NCBI GenBank assembly: GCA_021442155.1
Contig: CM038218.1
Coordinates: 59,548,268-59,612,267, forward strand
Reading direction: 5' to 3'
From: Cymbidium sinense
Taxonomy: Eukaryota; Streptophyta; Magnoliopsida; Asparagales; Orchidaceae
DNA length: 64,000 nt
Positions 12,436 to 22,864 of this stretch are shown in pieces (positions within the stretch are counted from its first letter, which is position 1; every line of letters begins with the position of its first letter). The notes beneath the pieces were generated by a model. That model saw only the letters and a program-made list of their open reading frames with translations. It did no database searches and was not told the DNA's origin. The translations under genes were made by a program, and so were the position numbers.

Positions 12436-14009
12436 AATCTACTTTACATGTGTCTTATAAACAACTTGATTGCCTTGTGGCACCCATAGTCACCTAAAAC
12501 AAGATTTCTCTTTTCTAAATTTTTTGGTAGTACATTTATTCGACTAGGTTAGGGAAATTTTAAGTTTCTTTTTTAAAATTTTCCGATCTAAGGGCAAAAC
12601 TGTTGGATGAAAATTTGAAGTTAAGTTCTTGTTTGCATAATCCTTTTTAGTTGTTTTTTTTTTCATAAAATCCTATAATTTACTTTCACTGCTATCTATT
12701 TATGTGTTAGATAATCCTATTAAAGCTGAAACTTACTTTCCCTTTACCGTTAAGAATCTTCACCGCATCACACATTTAATGTTTTAACTTTATATTAGAA
12801 TTTATTTACTTCGAACCAAACACTTGTTAAATTGAAGACTTTATTGAGTGGGTCCATGTATAATGAATCTTAGAGAATAAAGTTACAAAACCCGAATAAC
12901 TATATTGATCTCGAAGAAGAGCTCAAAATTAAGAGAAATTTCTTCGACCTTTTATTTATATGATCGAAGGCAACAAAAATAACTACTCTACACTCATAAA
13001 ATAATAGATAAAATTGTAAACACTCTAGAGACTACTCTGGCAAAGACATCTGAATAATAACCTATTTTGATGAGAGGAGTTACCTCTAGACAACATGATC
13101 TCCCATCAGATCAACTCGCTTGATTCTAAATATGAAACAAGTTTCACCGACTAAGTCTCTGCCAAGTTGTACCTTAATCGAGTTGTCGGCGAGTTCACTT
13201 ATAGAGGTCATCCATTTGGTGCATTTGGTCAGTCCAACAAATGAGTTGTGGTGAGCCTAGCGAACTAGGTGGTGAGTTCCTTGACTGAAGCTGCTCCTTG
13301 CCTATTGTATTCCCTTAGAAGCTGAGTTAATGGACACTGAATGTGAGACGAGCTTTATGCCGAGTCATCAACTAGCTTAGAATAATCACAAACTACTTCG
13401 CACATGGATCGTGAGTCCCGTCAATTGAGGGCTTCGCCTCCAATGCGATACGCACATTCGAGCATTGGGTGTGTGAGTATTGCCTTCAGCTTGAACAAGT
13501 GCAAAAAAAAAAAAAAAAAAAACTACTTCCTCCAAGGTACACCCTAGACACACTTCATTTTACTTGCACCAACTAATATCGAATCAAATAAAATCCTATC
13601 GATGCGTGCAACCTCTTCCCGTTCTTCCGATTCTATTTTTTTCTCCGTTGACTCACAATAATTATTACTTAAAATCACCGAAATCGAAATAATTTTCCAA
13701 GATTTTTCTTAATATACTGAAATGAAAAAAACTTGAGGTGGCCAAAGTCGGACTTGCAAATTGTCGACAACTATGTACTTCTTAATCTTAATATAATAGT
13801 CAACGGAACATAATTGTCCACAACATAAAAAAAAACAATTAATTATCTTATTTATCTGCCAGTCAGTGTGTGATCCCCACAAAGGATTCCCCAAATCATT
13901 GGTTATGCATCGTATTTTTTTTAAAATTGGATTATAAAATGCTCTTAAGTGGCGCATTATGCATATTGAACGATACTTAAAAGAAATAAAATATATTAGG
14001 TGCAGACTC
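12436..14009. other. intergenic DNA, no gene recognised
   Basis: AT-rich with a more GC-balanced block at about 13050-13500 that ends in a poly(A) run. This arrangement could be a degraded retroposed sequence, but I recognise no source. Confidence 0.4.
13503..13522 (+). repeat. poly(A) tract of 20
   Basis: An uninterrupted run of A follows a GC-balanced block (about 13050-13500). It may be the tail of a retroposed sequence. Confidence 0.6.
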
Positions 14010-14182
14010 TAATTACATAACGTCATGCGGTGTTTAGTCACTATATAGTTGTTGTGTATTGATTGTGAATTGTTATATATTATTATGTATTGATGTAATA
14101 TTAACTGTACGATAATATATAATTTTATATACAGATTAATACATAATAATTATATATTGATAAGCATTACATAGCGCCATGC
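14010..14182. repeat. possible small MITE-like foldback
   Basis: ATATTATTATGTATTGAT (about 14076-14093) and a complementary ATTAATACATAATAATTATA (about 14132-14151) face each other across a short AT-rich loop. The whole is bracketed by similar direct words, ATTACATAACGTCATGC and ATTACATAGCGCCATGC. AT-richness makes chance pairing likely, so confidence is low. Confidence 0.3.
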
Positions 14183-14935
14183 TAATGAAGTTTAGAAATA
14201 GAAGTTACATTCAAATTACATATGTAATAATTTCTCCTAAAAAAAAAAAGTTAAAATCATCTTTTTCAATATTATTATATATAAAATCATTGACTTCTCT
14301 AAAATAGCACTAGCTTGATGTGGAATAAGAATCTAGTGAAGAAAGAAATTAACGAAAGTTTACTATATTTTTAATTTATTTATAACTTTTTAAATCAGGG
14401 AAAAGAATGAATGCAGCTAAAAGTGCCCCAAAAAATGTAGCTACAAGCCTTAAATCAAAGGACATTTGTTCAAGCACATTTGTTCAAGCATACTTATATT
14501 TTTTTTTTCTAATTTAGAAGTCTCAAACATCAATATTATCAGAGAATCATGATAAAATTATCAAAATTCATATAGATGTAATACCATTAATTAATGATGT
14601 GTTCGCCATATAATTATAACTAGTCTAATACCCATATTACGTCTATATTGATCTTGGACTAATAAAAATATATGATAAATTATTAAAAAAATGTATAAAA
14701 AATAGTTTAATAATGTACACATGATAAAATTCATATCTCATAATATTAAGCTAACAAAAAAGAATTTGTATCTACATATTCTAACAAATTTTTTATTATG
14801 ATAAATCTCAAAATTGATGAATTTATTTTGAGGTGAGTATAATGTATGAGAATCAATTTAAAATTATATTTTTAGTTATCATAAAATAAATATAAAATTT
14901 TTTAGATCTATTTTGATTAAAAACTAAAATTATGA

Positions 14936-14936
<1 letters not shown>
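14183..14936. other. AT-rich intergenic DNA
   Basis: No coding frame, RNA gene or repeat is recognisable. Confidence 0.5.

Positions 14937-15013
<77 letters not shown>
14937..15013. repeat. (TA)n microsatellite, left part of an interrupted tract
   Basis: About 77 bp of alternating TA. It is continued at 15729-15766 and 21439-21480 once the two LTR insertions are removed. Confidence 0.97.
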
Positions 15014-15015
<2 letters not shown>

Positions 15016-15723
15016 ATATGATCCGAAAATTTCTCGACGATCTTGATGCAGAAGTAATCAATCAAGCAAGATCGGCTTATTATCGACTCTTAAACATGGA
15101 GTGTTTATAGTCAAATCGAGCGTCTTGACGAGCCGAATCTAACAAGCCCAAGATATCATAATTCTGACATCATTTGAGCATTCAAATACACAAAATACAT
15201 CATATGATCAAGGGGATCATCATGAGCCGTCCGATGGAGAGGAGTGATTCAGATTTTGCATGTATTTACAGAGATGCCACTCCTCCAATCTATAAATAGC
15301 CCCTCATTCCTCATATGAGGGGAGGCCAAGTGAAGGAGAAGGAGGGTCGAAGCAGGAGAGAGGAGAGAGCTCTAAAGATCCTCAGCATAATCCCACTCGA
15401 CGGTTGTCAACCGCCGCCATCGGCCATCATGGCCGTCGTCGCCACATTTGCGGTCATCATCGACCACTTGTCGTTGACATCATCGTCAACGTTGTCGCTT
15501 GTTAATATCGTCGTCGCGATATTATCACATTCTTATCCTGTTTTCTCTATCTGATTCGTAATCCCGTTGTCGGAAGATCTTGTACTCACAGATACATAGC
15601 GGAAGATTTTTTCTAGCGTGGTTTTCCCTCTTTTGATTTTCCACGTAAAATTCGAGTTTTATTGTTCTCTTTAAATACTATGTGATTTCCAAAGCGAAAA
15701 CTTTTACTCTACGCGATTTTTCT

Positions 15724-15728
<5 letters not shown>
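15014..15728 (+). mobile_element. solo LTR, Tat-type LTR retrotransposon family
   Basis: A 715-bp block starts TGATATGATCC and ends TCTATACA, so it has TG..CA ends, and it lies between two runs of TA. It aligns by eye with both LTRs of the element at 15767-21438: GGAGTGTTTATAGTCAAATC, the CATTTGAGCATTCAAA region, the TATAAATA box and following CTTCATTCCTCA, and the terminal block TTTTCC..CTCTTTTGA..TTTTCCACG. There is no internal region on either side, so it is a solo LTR. The expected 5-bp target duplication (TATAT) is present but uninformative because the target is itself (TA)n. Confidence 0.8.
15291..15298 (+). promoter_or_regulatory. TATA box of the solo LTR
   Basis: TATAAATA, conserved in position in all three LTR copies of this family and followed about 15 bp later by a conserved CTTCATTC-type start region. 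It is the likely core promoter of the retroelement transcript. Confidence 0.65.

Positions 15729-15766
<38 letters not shown>
15729..15766. repeat. (TA)n microsatellite between two LTR insertions
   Basis: About 38 bp of alternating TA separates the solo LTR from the two-LTR element. Confidence 0.97.
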
Positions 15767-15769
<3 letters not shown>

Positions 15770-15944
15770 TCTCAAAAATAGCAAACAATCTTTGTTTAGC
15801 CATTCGAAATTAAAATAAAATGGAGGAATCAATTTCATCCAAATTATTTGAGCATCAAATGCTCAAAATACATCAAATGATTGAAGGATTCATCCAGCCA
15901 TCCGTCGAGTATCCTTTACATGAATTTAAATACCTCCTCCCATC

Positions 15945-15952
15945 TATAAATA
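15945..15952 (+). promoter_or_regulatory. TATA box of the 5' LTR
   Basis: TATAAATA inside CCCATCTATAAATAGACC. The equivalent in the 3' LTR is TATAAAT at 20888-20894. Confidence 0.65.
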
Positions 15953-16049
15953 GACCTTCATTCCTCACATGAAAGGGAAGAAGAGAAGTGAAGAAGAGGG
16001 TGAGAGAAGCGAAGATCCACCAGCCGCCGGCCGCCGTCACAATCACAGG

Positions 16050-16185
16050 CAAGGAAGAAGCGGAAGAGTCCGAGCAAGGAAGAAGAGGAAGATTCCAAGC
16101 AAGGAAGAAAAGGAAGATTCCAAGCAAGGAAGAAAAGGAAGAGTCCGAGCGAGGAAGAAGAGGAAAAGCCCAAGTGAGGAGGAAG
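16050..16185 (+). repeat. purine-rich minisatellite in the 5' LTR
   Basis: About five units of 24-27 bp built on GGAAGAAGAGGAAGATTCC and AAGCAA. The 3' LTR has the same array at about 21015-21130 with fewer, shortened units. Strong AG bias keeps it free of stops in several frames. Confidence 0.85.
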
Positions 16186-16511
16186 AAGAAGCTCTGAAGC
16201 TTGAAGATCCTCCAAGCAAGGTCACACCCCTGCTCGACGGTCATCAACCACCTTCATTAAATTGTTGTATTCCCAAGTTACCGCATCTCCACCATCAAAT
16301 TATACGATCATTGTTACACGGTTGTTATCCTCTTATGCACGTAATCTGTGTCGGGAAGACTTTGTACTCAAAAATTAGTGGAAGCTTTTTTAGCCCCTGG
16401 TTTTCCCTCTTTTGAGGTTTTCCACGTTAAATTGAGTGTCTCTTGTTCTCATTAATTACATGTGTGTCTGGACTAACTAAACTTTCACTCTACGTTGGTT
16501 TTAGACGCGCA

Positions 16512-16530
16512 CTTTGCGCCGTCGTGGAAG
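16512..16530 (+). other. primer binding site of the pol-less LTR element
   Basis: CTTTGCGCCGTCGTGGAAG begins at the first base after the 5' LTR. It differs by small deletions from the GGCGCCGTCTGTGGGAA word found at this place in Tat-lineage elements, where it pairs with the 3' end of a host tRNA. Confidence 0.65.
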
Positions 16531-16739
16531 TTGATTCCCATTGTTTCATCTTGTATGGCAATCAAGTTTTCCAACAAGATCAAAACCACCATCGAGGTGG
16601 AGCATTCAAGTTTTAAAGAACGCCTTAAGAATGAAGATTCATCAAACTTTGTTCCGGCCGATTCTGCAGAACGGGCAACTCTTAATCTCGATAAGCAAGT
16701 CGGCACCGAAAGACTAAGATCATAGTCAACTCGGCTACA

Positions 16740-18660
16740 ACTTATTCGACCTCTTCCATACGGATAACGTCGAGTAAACACCACGACTAACAACCGGGAT
16801 AGGTCAAACGTCCTTGGTGGACTTCCGACCTCTTCCATAATTAACGCCATCGGTAAACACTCTAACAACCCAGATAGTCAAACGCCCTTGGTGGACTTCT
16901 GCGATCTCTTAGATGCGGGTTAATGTCATCGAGCAAAAGCTCGACAAACAACCGAGGAAAGGTCAAAGCCGGTGGACTTCCGGCGATCTCAGATGCGGGT
17001 TAATGTCAAAGCTCGACAAACAACCGAGGAAAGGTCAAAACGCGGTGGACTTCTGCGATCTCCGGGTTAATGTCATCGAGCAAAAGCTCGACAAACAACC
17101 CGAAAAGTCAAAACGCCCTTGGTGGACTTCCGGCCGATCTCCCGTGCGTTAATGTCATCAAAGCTCGACACAACCGAAAGGTCCGCCCAGGTGGACTTCC
17201 GCGATCTCTTCGTGCGGGTTAATCAGCAAGCTCGACAAACAACCGGGAAAGGTCAAACGTCCTTGGTGGACTCCGCGACCTTCATACGGGTTGCGTCGGT
17301 AAACACGACTAACCGATAGTCGCGTCCCCGTGGACTTCGCGATCTCTTCCAGCAGTTAATGTCGTCAAAAGCTCGACAAACAACCCGAGAAAGGTCAAAA
17401 CGTCCCGGACTTCCGATCTCGCCGTGCAGGTTAATGTCGAGCAAAGCTCGACAAACAACCCGGAAAGGTCAAACGCCTGGACTTCTGCGATCTCTTCCTG
17501 GTTAATGTCGCAGCTCGACCAACCAGGAAAGGTCGCGTCCTTGGTGGACTTCCGCGATCTCTTACGGGTTAATGTCATCGAGCAAAAGCTCGACCAGAAA
17601 GGTCAAAACGTCCTGGTGGACTTCGCGATCTCCGATGCGGGTTAATGTCGTCAGCTCGACAAACAACCGAAAGGTCAAACGTCGCCTGGTGGACTTCCTG
17701 CGATCTCTTCCGCGGGTTAATGTCATCGAGCAAAAGCTCGACAAACAACCGAAAGGTCAAAACTTTGTACCCACTCCACACGTTAATGCCGATAACCAAA
17801 ACAACCTCGGATGGGTCAAAAATCCGGATTATATCCATAACATAGTTAACGCATTATCGGCCCATCGGCAATCCCGGCGGTCACTTATCGCCGGTCACTC
17901 CGCTAACTACCGCGTCGGAAATCTTGTGGTTACCCGCCGACCACCCGGCCGGCAGCCGTATATGGTCCGCCACGGCCATCGTCCGGTGGACTTCCGACCT
18001 CTTATACGGGTTGCGTCATCGGTAAACACTCGACAAATAACCCGGATAGGTCAAAGCGTTCTTGGTGGACTTCTGCGATCTCTTCCATACGGGTTGTGTA
18101 AAAGCTCGACTCGGCAAGGAAAGGTCAGCGTCCTTGTGGACTTCCGCGATCTCTTCCATGCAGGTTAATTGCCAGCAAAACTCGACAAACAACTCAAAGG
18201 TCAGGTCCTTGGTGGACTTCCCGCTCTTCCATACAGTTAGCGTCGACATAATATTCCAATAACCGAAAGGTCAAAACTTTGTAGCCCTCCAGTTAACGTC
18301 GTAACACCGACAAACAACCTCGGATAGGTCAAAATCTCGGATTCAATTCGACCTCTTCCATACAGTTAACGTCGCCGTAACACTCGACAAATAACCCGAC
18401 GGTCAAAATCCTCAGATTCAATTGACCTCTTCCATACAGGTTGCGTCACACGACAAACAACGGGTCAGATCTCAGCTAATTCGACCTCTTCCATCTATTA
18501 CGTCGCCGTAACACTCGACAAATAACCGGGCCGGGTCAAAATCTCGCCGGATTCAATTGACCTCTTCCATACAGTTAACGTCTGTCACCAACAAACCGGA
18601 CGGGTCAGATCACCGGCTAATTCGACCCCATCATGCGTCATCGAGTCACACTCTGACAAA
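16740..18660. repeat. tandem array I, 65-95 bp unit, about 25 units
   Basis: Each unit runs GGTTAATGTCATCGAGCAAA, then AGCTCGACAAACAACC, GGAAAGGTCAAAACG, TCCTTGGTGGACTTC, CGCGATCTCTTCC. Units start for example near 16919, 17000, 17067, 17147, 17217, 17355, 17429, 17567, 17640, 17716. Later units (18235-18660) form a divergent subfamily with GTTAACGTCGCCGTAACACT and ATTCGACCTCTTCCATAC. Differences between units are mostly short deletions. No unit length preserves a frame, so this is not a repeat protein. Confidence 0.9.
17760..17990. other. non-repeated island inside array I
   Basis: Between two array units lies about 200 bp that does not follow the unit (from about CGATAACCAAAACAACC to CACGGCCATCGTCC), GC-rich towards its right side (CCCGCCGACCACCCGGCCGG). 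It could be the original internal sequence of the element or a diverged unit cluster. Confidence 0.5.
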
Positions 18661-18679
18661 CAACCTCGGATAGTCAAAG

Positions 18680-19830
18680 ATCCCCGTCGGCCGCCAAATT
18701 GCCAATTCTTATTACCCGTCGGCCAACGCTGCCGGTCCGCCTCAATCCGAGATCCGGGGGCGAACCGGAACACGGCGTATCACGGCGGGCGCATCGCCTC
18801 TCACGGGGCGGTCCGATGGCGTGGCGGAACCACGGCGATACTGGTGCGCCCTCGCTCTAACGGACGGTCGCGTGGCCGAACCGGCCAGGCGGTATCGCTG
18901 GTCGATCGCCTCCGGACGGTCCGGCGTGGCCGAACCGGCCGACGTCATGCGCCCGATCGCCTCCAACGGGCGATCCGACGGACCGATCCGGACGGTAAGC
19001 GGAACCACGACGTCGCGTGGGCCTTGATCGCCTCCACGATCCGGCGAACGCCGACGGTGGGAAACCACCGGCGTGTCGTGGGCGCGATCGCTTCACCCGA
19101 CGATCCGACGGACGAACCGGACGGCCGGAACCGGAACCGACGTCATGGGCCTGATCGCCTCTAACGACGATCACGGGGACGCCGGGCGAGAACGGGAAGC
19201 GGAATCCGCGACGTCTGCTGGGCCTTGATCCTCCCCAACGGACTTGACCCGAAACGGACGGTGGAACGGAACCGACGTCGTGGCTCTCCTGCGACCGACG
19301 GGACCCGGACGCCGGTAGATCCGGAACCACGACGTACGTGGCGATCGCCTCCCCCAGACGATCGACGGACGATGCCGGACGGTAGGAAACCGGAACCGAC
19401 GTCGTGAGCCTTATCTAACCAGACGATCAAGCGGACGAACGGGCGAGGTCGGAAACCGGAACCCGACGTCGTGGCCTTGATCGCCGCAGATCCGACGGAC
19501 CGAACGGACGGCCGGAACGGATGACGTCGTGAGATCTCTAACGACGGTGTGACCCGTCGCCGACGAACCATCCCGAAACGACGTCAGGTGGCCATCGCCT
19601 CAACGGACGGTCCGACGATCGGGCGAACTGGCGACGTCTGGGCCTTGATCGCCCTAACCGGACGATCCGGCGGACGATAACCGGACGAGGCCGGAAACGA
19701 CGTCATGGAGCCGCCTAACCTCAGCGATCCGGCGGGACCGATGCGGACGACCGGCTCCTGACGTCATCCTTGATCGCCTCTCGATCGCCCTTGATCGCCT
19801 CTTGATCGCCTCCAGGACCTCACTCAAGAA
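18680..19830. repeat. tandem array II, GC-rich 60-70 bp unit, about 16 units
   Basis: Units contain GGGCCTTGATCGCCTCC, AACGGACGATCCGACGG, ACGGCCGGAACCGG and AACCGACGTCGTG. The GACGTC word recurs near 18938, 19008, 19139, 19210, 19273, 19398, 19464, 19523, 19580, 19632, 19700 and 19759. GC content and CG density are far above the rest of the window. Long open frames on both strands arise only because stop codons are rare at this composition. Confidence 0.9.
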
Positions 19831-19869
19831 GAAAGGGAGAGGGAAAGGTGCCTCTCCTCTCATCCAGGG

Positions 19870-20025
19870 GTATTATAACCCCTCACAGGCAAACGGTAAA
19901 ACCTCTCAAAAAAACGGCGCAAAACGGCTCAAAACGGCACAAAACGGAAAAAACAAAACGGAAAAAAAACGCAAACTGAAAATGGCACAAAACGGCTCAA
20001 AAAACAAAAAAACGCTTCAAATTCT
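19870..20025. repeat. array III, ACGG-type short repeat
   Basis: Repeats of AAAACGGC with TCAAAACGGCACAAAACGG, unit about 10-13 bp, A-rich on the plus strand. Confidence 0.85.
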
Positions 20026-20034
20026 CGGCCGGGC

Positions 20035-20300
20035 CCGTGGGCGCGCGCCGCCCGTGCGCGCGCGCAGACGCGCGCAGCGCGCGCGCCCGGCCGCCAGTTC
20101 GACCGGACATGTCGCGCGACCCGAAACGTCGCGCGACCCGGACGTGCGACCCGGATCGTCGCGCGACCGGATCGCGCGACCCAGACCGTCGCGCGACCCC
20201 GTCGCGCGACCAGAACCGACCCGCGACCCGAACTAACCCATGACACTAATTGACCCGCGGAACGACCCGCGACGCGACCGTCGCGTCAGGCACTGCGCAG
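20035..20300. repeat. array IV, CGCG-rich short repeat
   Basis: First GCGCGCGC runs (about 20040-20095), then about ten units of 17-20 bp built on CGTCGCGCGACCCGGA. It is the most CpG-dense stretch of the window. Confidence 0.85.
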
Positions 20301-21434
20301 ACCAGCGGACCAGCGCGGTCGCCAGCGGGCGCCGGCGGCCGCCCCGCGCCATCGGTGCCGACCGGGCTTGAGTCACACGCGAAAACTAAGTATCCAAATA
20401 ATAATCAAAATCTCATGCCAACGGCTACAGATCTTATTCCATAATCATAATTTTGTATTTTTATGATGGTTTATTCTCTCAAAATATATGATTCATGGGC
20501 CCGCACGATTCGTTGAAGAATTAGTTATTTTCGGCATTTGACATTATATTTTTGGATGATTAATAATGTCATCCAAAATAAGCAACTGATATATTTCAAA
20601 ATATGACTAGACAAATCTTGATGTCAGCGATATGATTTTGAGTCAACCGTCGAATCAAGACTTAAAATATCATTGGAATCTTTGGGACATCAATTAAATC
20701 CCAAAACAGCTCTCAAATATGGAGTATTTATAGTCAAATCGAAGCGTCTCGTCGGATCTGGCCTAAGATCTCGTAATTGACTTCATTTGGGCATCCAAAT
20801 GCTCAAAACATCAAATGATTGAAGGATTCATCCCCGAGCCGTCGTCGAGGGGAGTAAGCTTTATGAATACGAATACCTCCTCCCATCTATAAATCCTTCA
20901 TTCTGAAATGAAGCCAAGAGAAGAAGAAGAGGCTGAAACAAGTGAAGAAGAAGAGCCACCGCCGATTGTCAACCACTCACCGCCAGTGCGATCCTGAGCC
21001 GTCAATCTACCCGAGCAAGGAAGAAGCGGAAGAGTCCGAGCAAGGAAGAAGAGGAAGATTCCAAGCAAGGAAGAAAAGGAAGATTCCAAGCAAGAAGGAA
21101 AGAGTCGGCGAGGAAGAAGGAAAAGCAGTGAAGGAGGAAGAAGAAGCTCAGCGAAGATCCTCCAAGCAAGGTCACACGCTCGACATCATCAACCACCATT
21201 CTAATTGTCTCGATTACCAGTTCGCATCTCCAGATCATTAGATTCTCGATCAATTATTCTCGTTATTCTCATATGATTCAAATCATGTCAAGACTTTGTA
21301 CTAAAAACATTAGTGGAAGCTTTTTTTTCTATGGTTTTCCTCTTTTGAGGTTTTACGTTAAAATTATGTCTCTTTGTTCTCGTTAATTACTGTGTCTTTG
21401 AATTGTCAATAGCGAACTTTCACTCTCTTTTTCT

Positions 21435-21438
<4 letters not shown>

Positions 21439-21480
<42 letters not shown>
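21439..21480. repeat. (TA)n microsatellite, right part
   Basis: About 42 bp of alternating TA directly behind the 3' LTR. Confidence 0.97.
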
Positions 21481-21486
<6 letters not shown>

Positions 21487-21907
21487 CATAATTATGATAT
21501 ATTTATATATATAATATCTAAAATTTAATATTTTTAGATGTAATAATTTTCTTTAAAATATGTATTTCATTTTAGAAAGTTAGTGATAATAATATTTATA
21601 ATATGATATTAAAGATTCATTTATATAAGTATTAAAATTTATGTGATAGATAAAAATGTATTTATATAATAATTATATAATATGTATCTAAATAACTCTA
21701 AAATTCAATTAATCATGAGTATTTTTTTTAAGACTGGTCCTACTGGCGGTGGAAAACAGTTTATAATAATAGTCTAACAAACTTCCATACATACCGCCAT
21801 ACACAAATCTTTATGGCAACTAGCGACTTGTTATATGCCGCCGAACGAGAGCTTTGTTGTGATATGCCAATTAATTTACTATTCTTTATGAGATGATTTT
21901 TTTTTTT
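21481..21907. other. AT-rich flank between the LTR element and the foldback
   Basis: Nothing is recognised. It contains TTATGAGAT at 21886-21894, a candidate target-site duplication partner of TTATAAGAT at 25277-25285. Confidence 0.45.
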
Positions 21908-22864
21908 GGCAATTTTTTAAAAATAAGTATCATTAGAATAAGAATTAGTTAATTAAGTATGATCAAAATAAAATTTAATAATATATATAGTCGTCCAATT
22001 AGTGGGCGACTTGTGTACGTCGGATCTGACGTGGTAATCTTAAAATGATAAAATGGTGTCATTAATTAGGCGACTTCTTTAAATAATTATTATTATTTAG
22101 CGTTAAGCGGGATAAAGATTAGGAGATTGTCATTAAAGATTTAAAAAGTCGAATCATTTCATCGCATTTAAATTATTTTTTGGAAAATAAATTTAAATTT
22201 CCTTTTAATAAGATAAATATTATTACTGGAATGCGATTTATTTTATATTATATTTGAAAATAAATAATTATTTTTCATTCATTAAAATTGAGTGAAATAA
22301 ATAACTTTTTCAATAGCTTTATAAATATTTATAATTATATCTATATTTTAAAACTATTATTATTTAAAAGTGATTTGTAATATAGTGATTTGTAATATTA
22401 TTTCAATAGCTTTATAAATAAATTTCTGAATTACAAATCACTTTTAAACAATAATAGTTTTAAAATATAGTTATAATTATAAATATTTATAAAGCTATTG
22501 AAATATTTAATTATTTCACTCAATTTTAATGAATGAAAAGTAATTATTTATTTTCAAATATAATAAAAAAAATAAATATTATTTGAATAATATTTATCTT
22601 ATTAAAAGAAAATTCGAAATTTATTTTCCAAAAATAGAATTTATAATGGCGTGGTTGAACTTTTAGATCTTTAATCACAATCTCCCGAAGCTATCCGCTT
22701 TGCGTTAAGGAAATAATAATTAATTATTTAAAAGCAAGTCGCTCATTTCAACTGGCTTCGCCACTAGATCCGACGCTACAAGTCGCTAATTGAAGCTATA
22801 TCTTAAATTTTATTTTGACCAATTAACCATTCTATTCTAATGATACTTATTTTAAAAATTTTCC
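21908..22864. mobile_element. foldback element sharing MULE terminal sequence
   Basis: Left arm 21908-22380 and right arm 22431-22864 are inverted copies around a 50-bp centre. Matching words include AAGTATCATTAGAATA at the outer end (complement near 22833-22850), AAAATAAAATTTAA, TTAGGAGATTGTCATTAAAG versus its relic in the right arm, ATTTCACTCAATTTTAATGA, AAAGCTATTGAAA and TTTAAAAGTGATTTGTAA (complement 22431-22448). The outer ends match the terminal repeats of the MULE that follows. It carries no coding frame and is probably a non-autonomous derivative of the MULE family. Confidence 0.85.

Larger units (their letters stand above)
15767..21438 (+). mobile_element. non-autonomous (pol-less) Tat-type LTR retrotransposon
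   Basis: The 5' LTR is 15767-16511 and the 3' LTR about 20628-21438. They share GAGCATCAAATGCTCAAA-type words, CTCCCATCTATAAA, a GGAAGA minisatellite, the CAAGCAAGGTCACAC block and the AAGACTTTGTACT..GTGGAAGC end. The 5' LTR lacks roughly the first 75 bp. Directly behind it, 16512-16530 reads CTTTGCGCCGTCGTGGAAG, a mutated form of the TTTGGCGCCGTCTGTGGGAA primer binding site usual in Tat elements. The 4.1 kb interior has a 56-codon open frame (ATG 16556 to stop about 16725) that might be a gag vestige, and then only tandem arrays; no protease, reverse transcriptase or integrase is visible, so mobility would depend on another element. No clear polypurine tract precedes the 3' LTR. The element sits in the same (TA)n tract as the solo LTR. 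Confidence 0.8.

Noticed and set aside
14853..15065. Open frame of alternating Tyr-Ile
   Set aside because: Translation of the (TA)n microsatellite.
15969..16415. 148-codon Lys/Glu/Arg-rich open frame
   Set aside because: It is the purine-rich minisatellite of the 5' LTR; the copies in the other LTRs do not keep the frame.
17572..18168. 198-codon open frame and several overlapping frames in array I
   Set aside because: They cross different repeat units in changing phase and encode no coherent repeat protein; openness follows from tandem repetition.
18742..19571. Long overlapping open frames on both strands of the GC-rich array (up to 157 codons)
   Set aside because: At this GC content stop codons are rare on both strands; reading phase is not kept between units.
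18680..20350. Bacterial contamination or transferred DNA suggested by the GC content
   Set aside because: It consists of tandem arrays, has no bacterial gene structure, and is enclosed by a matching LTR pair.
20540..20627. Polypurine tract before the 3' LTR of the pol-less element
   Set aside because: No convincing run of purines adjoins the LTR start; the same is true at 60040-60058 for the giant element.
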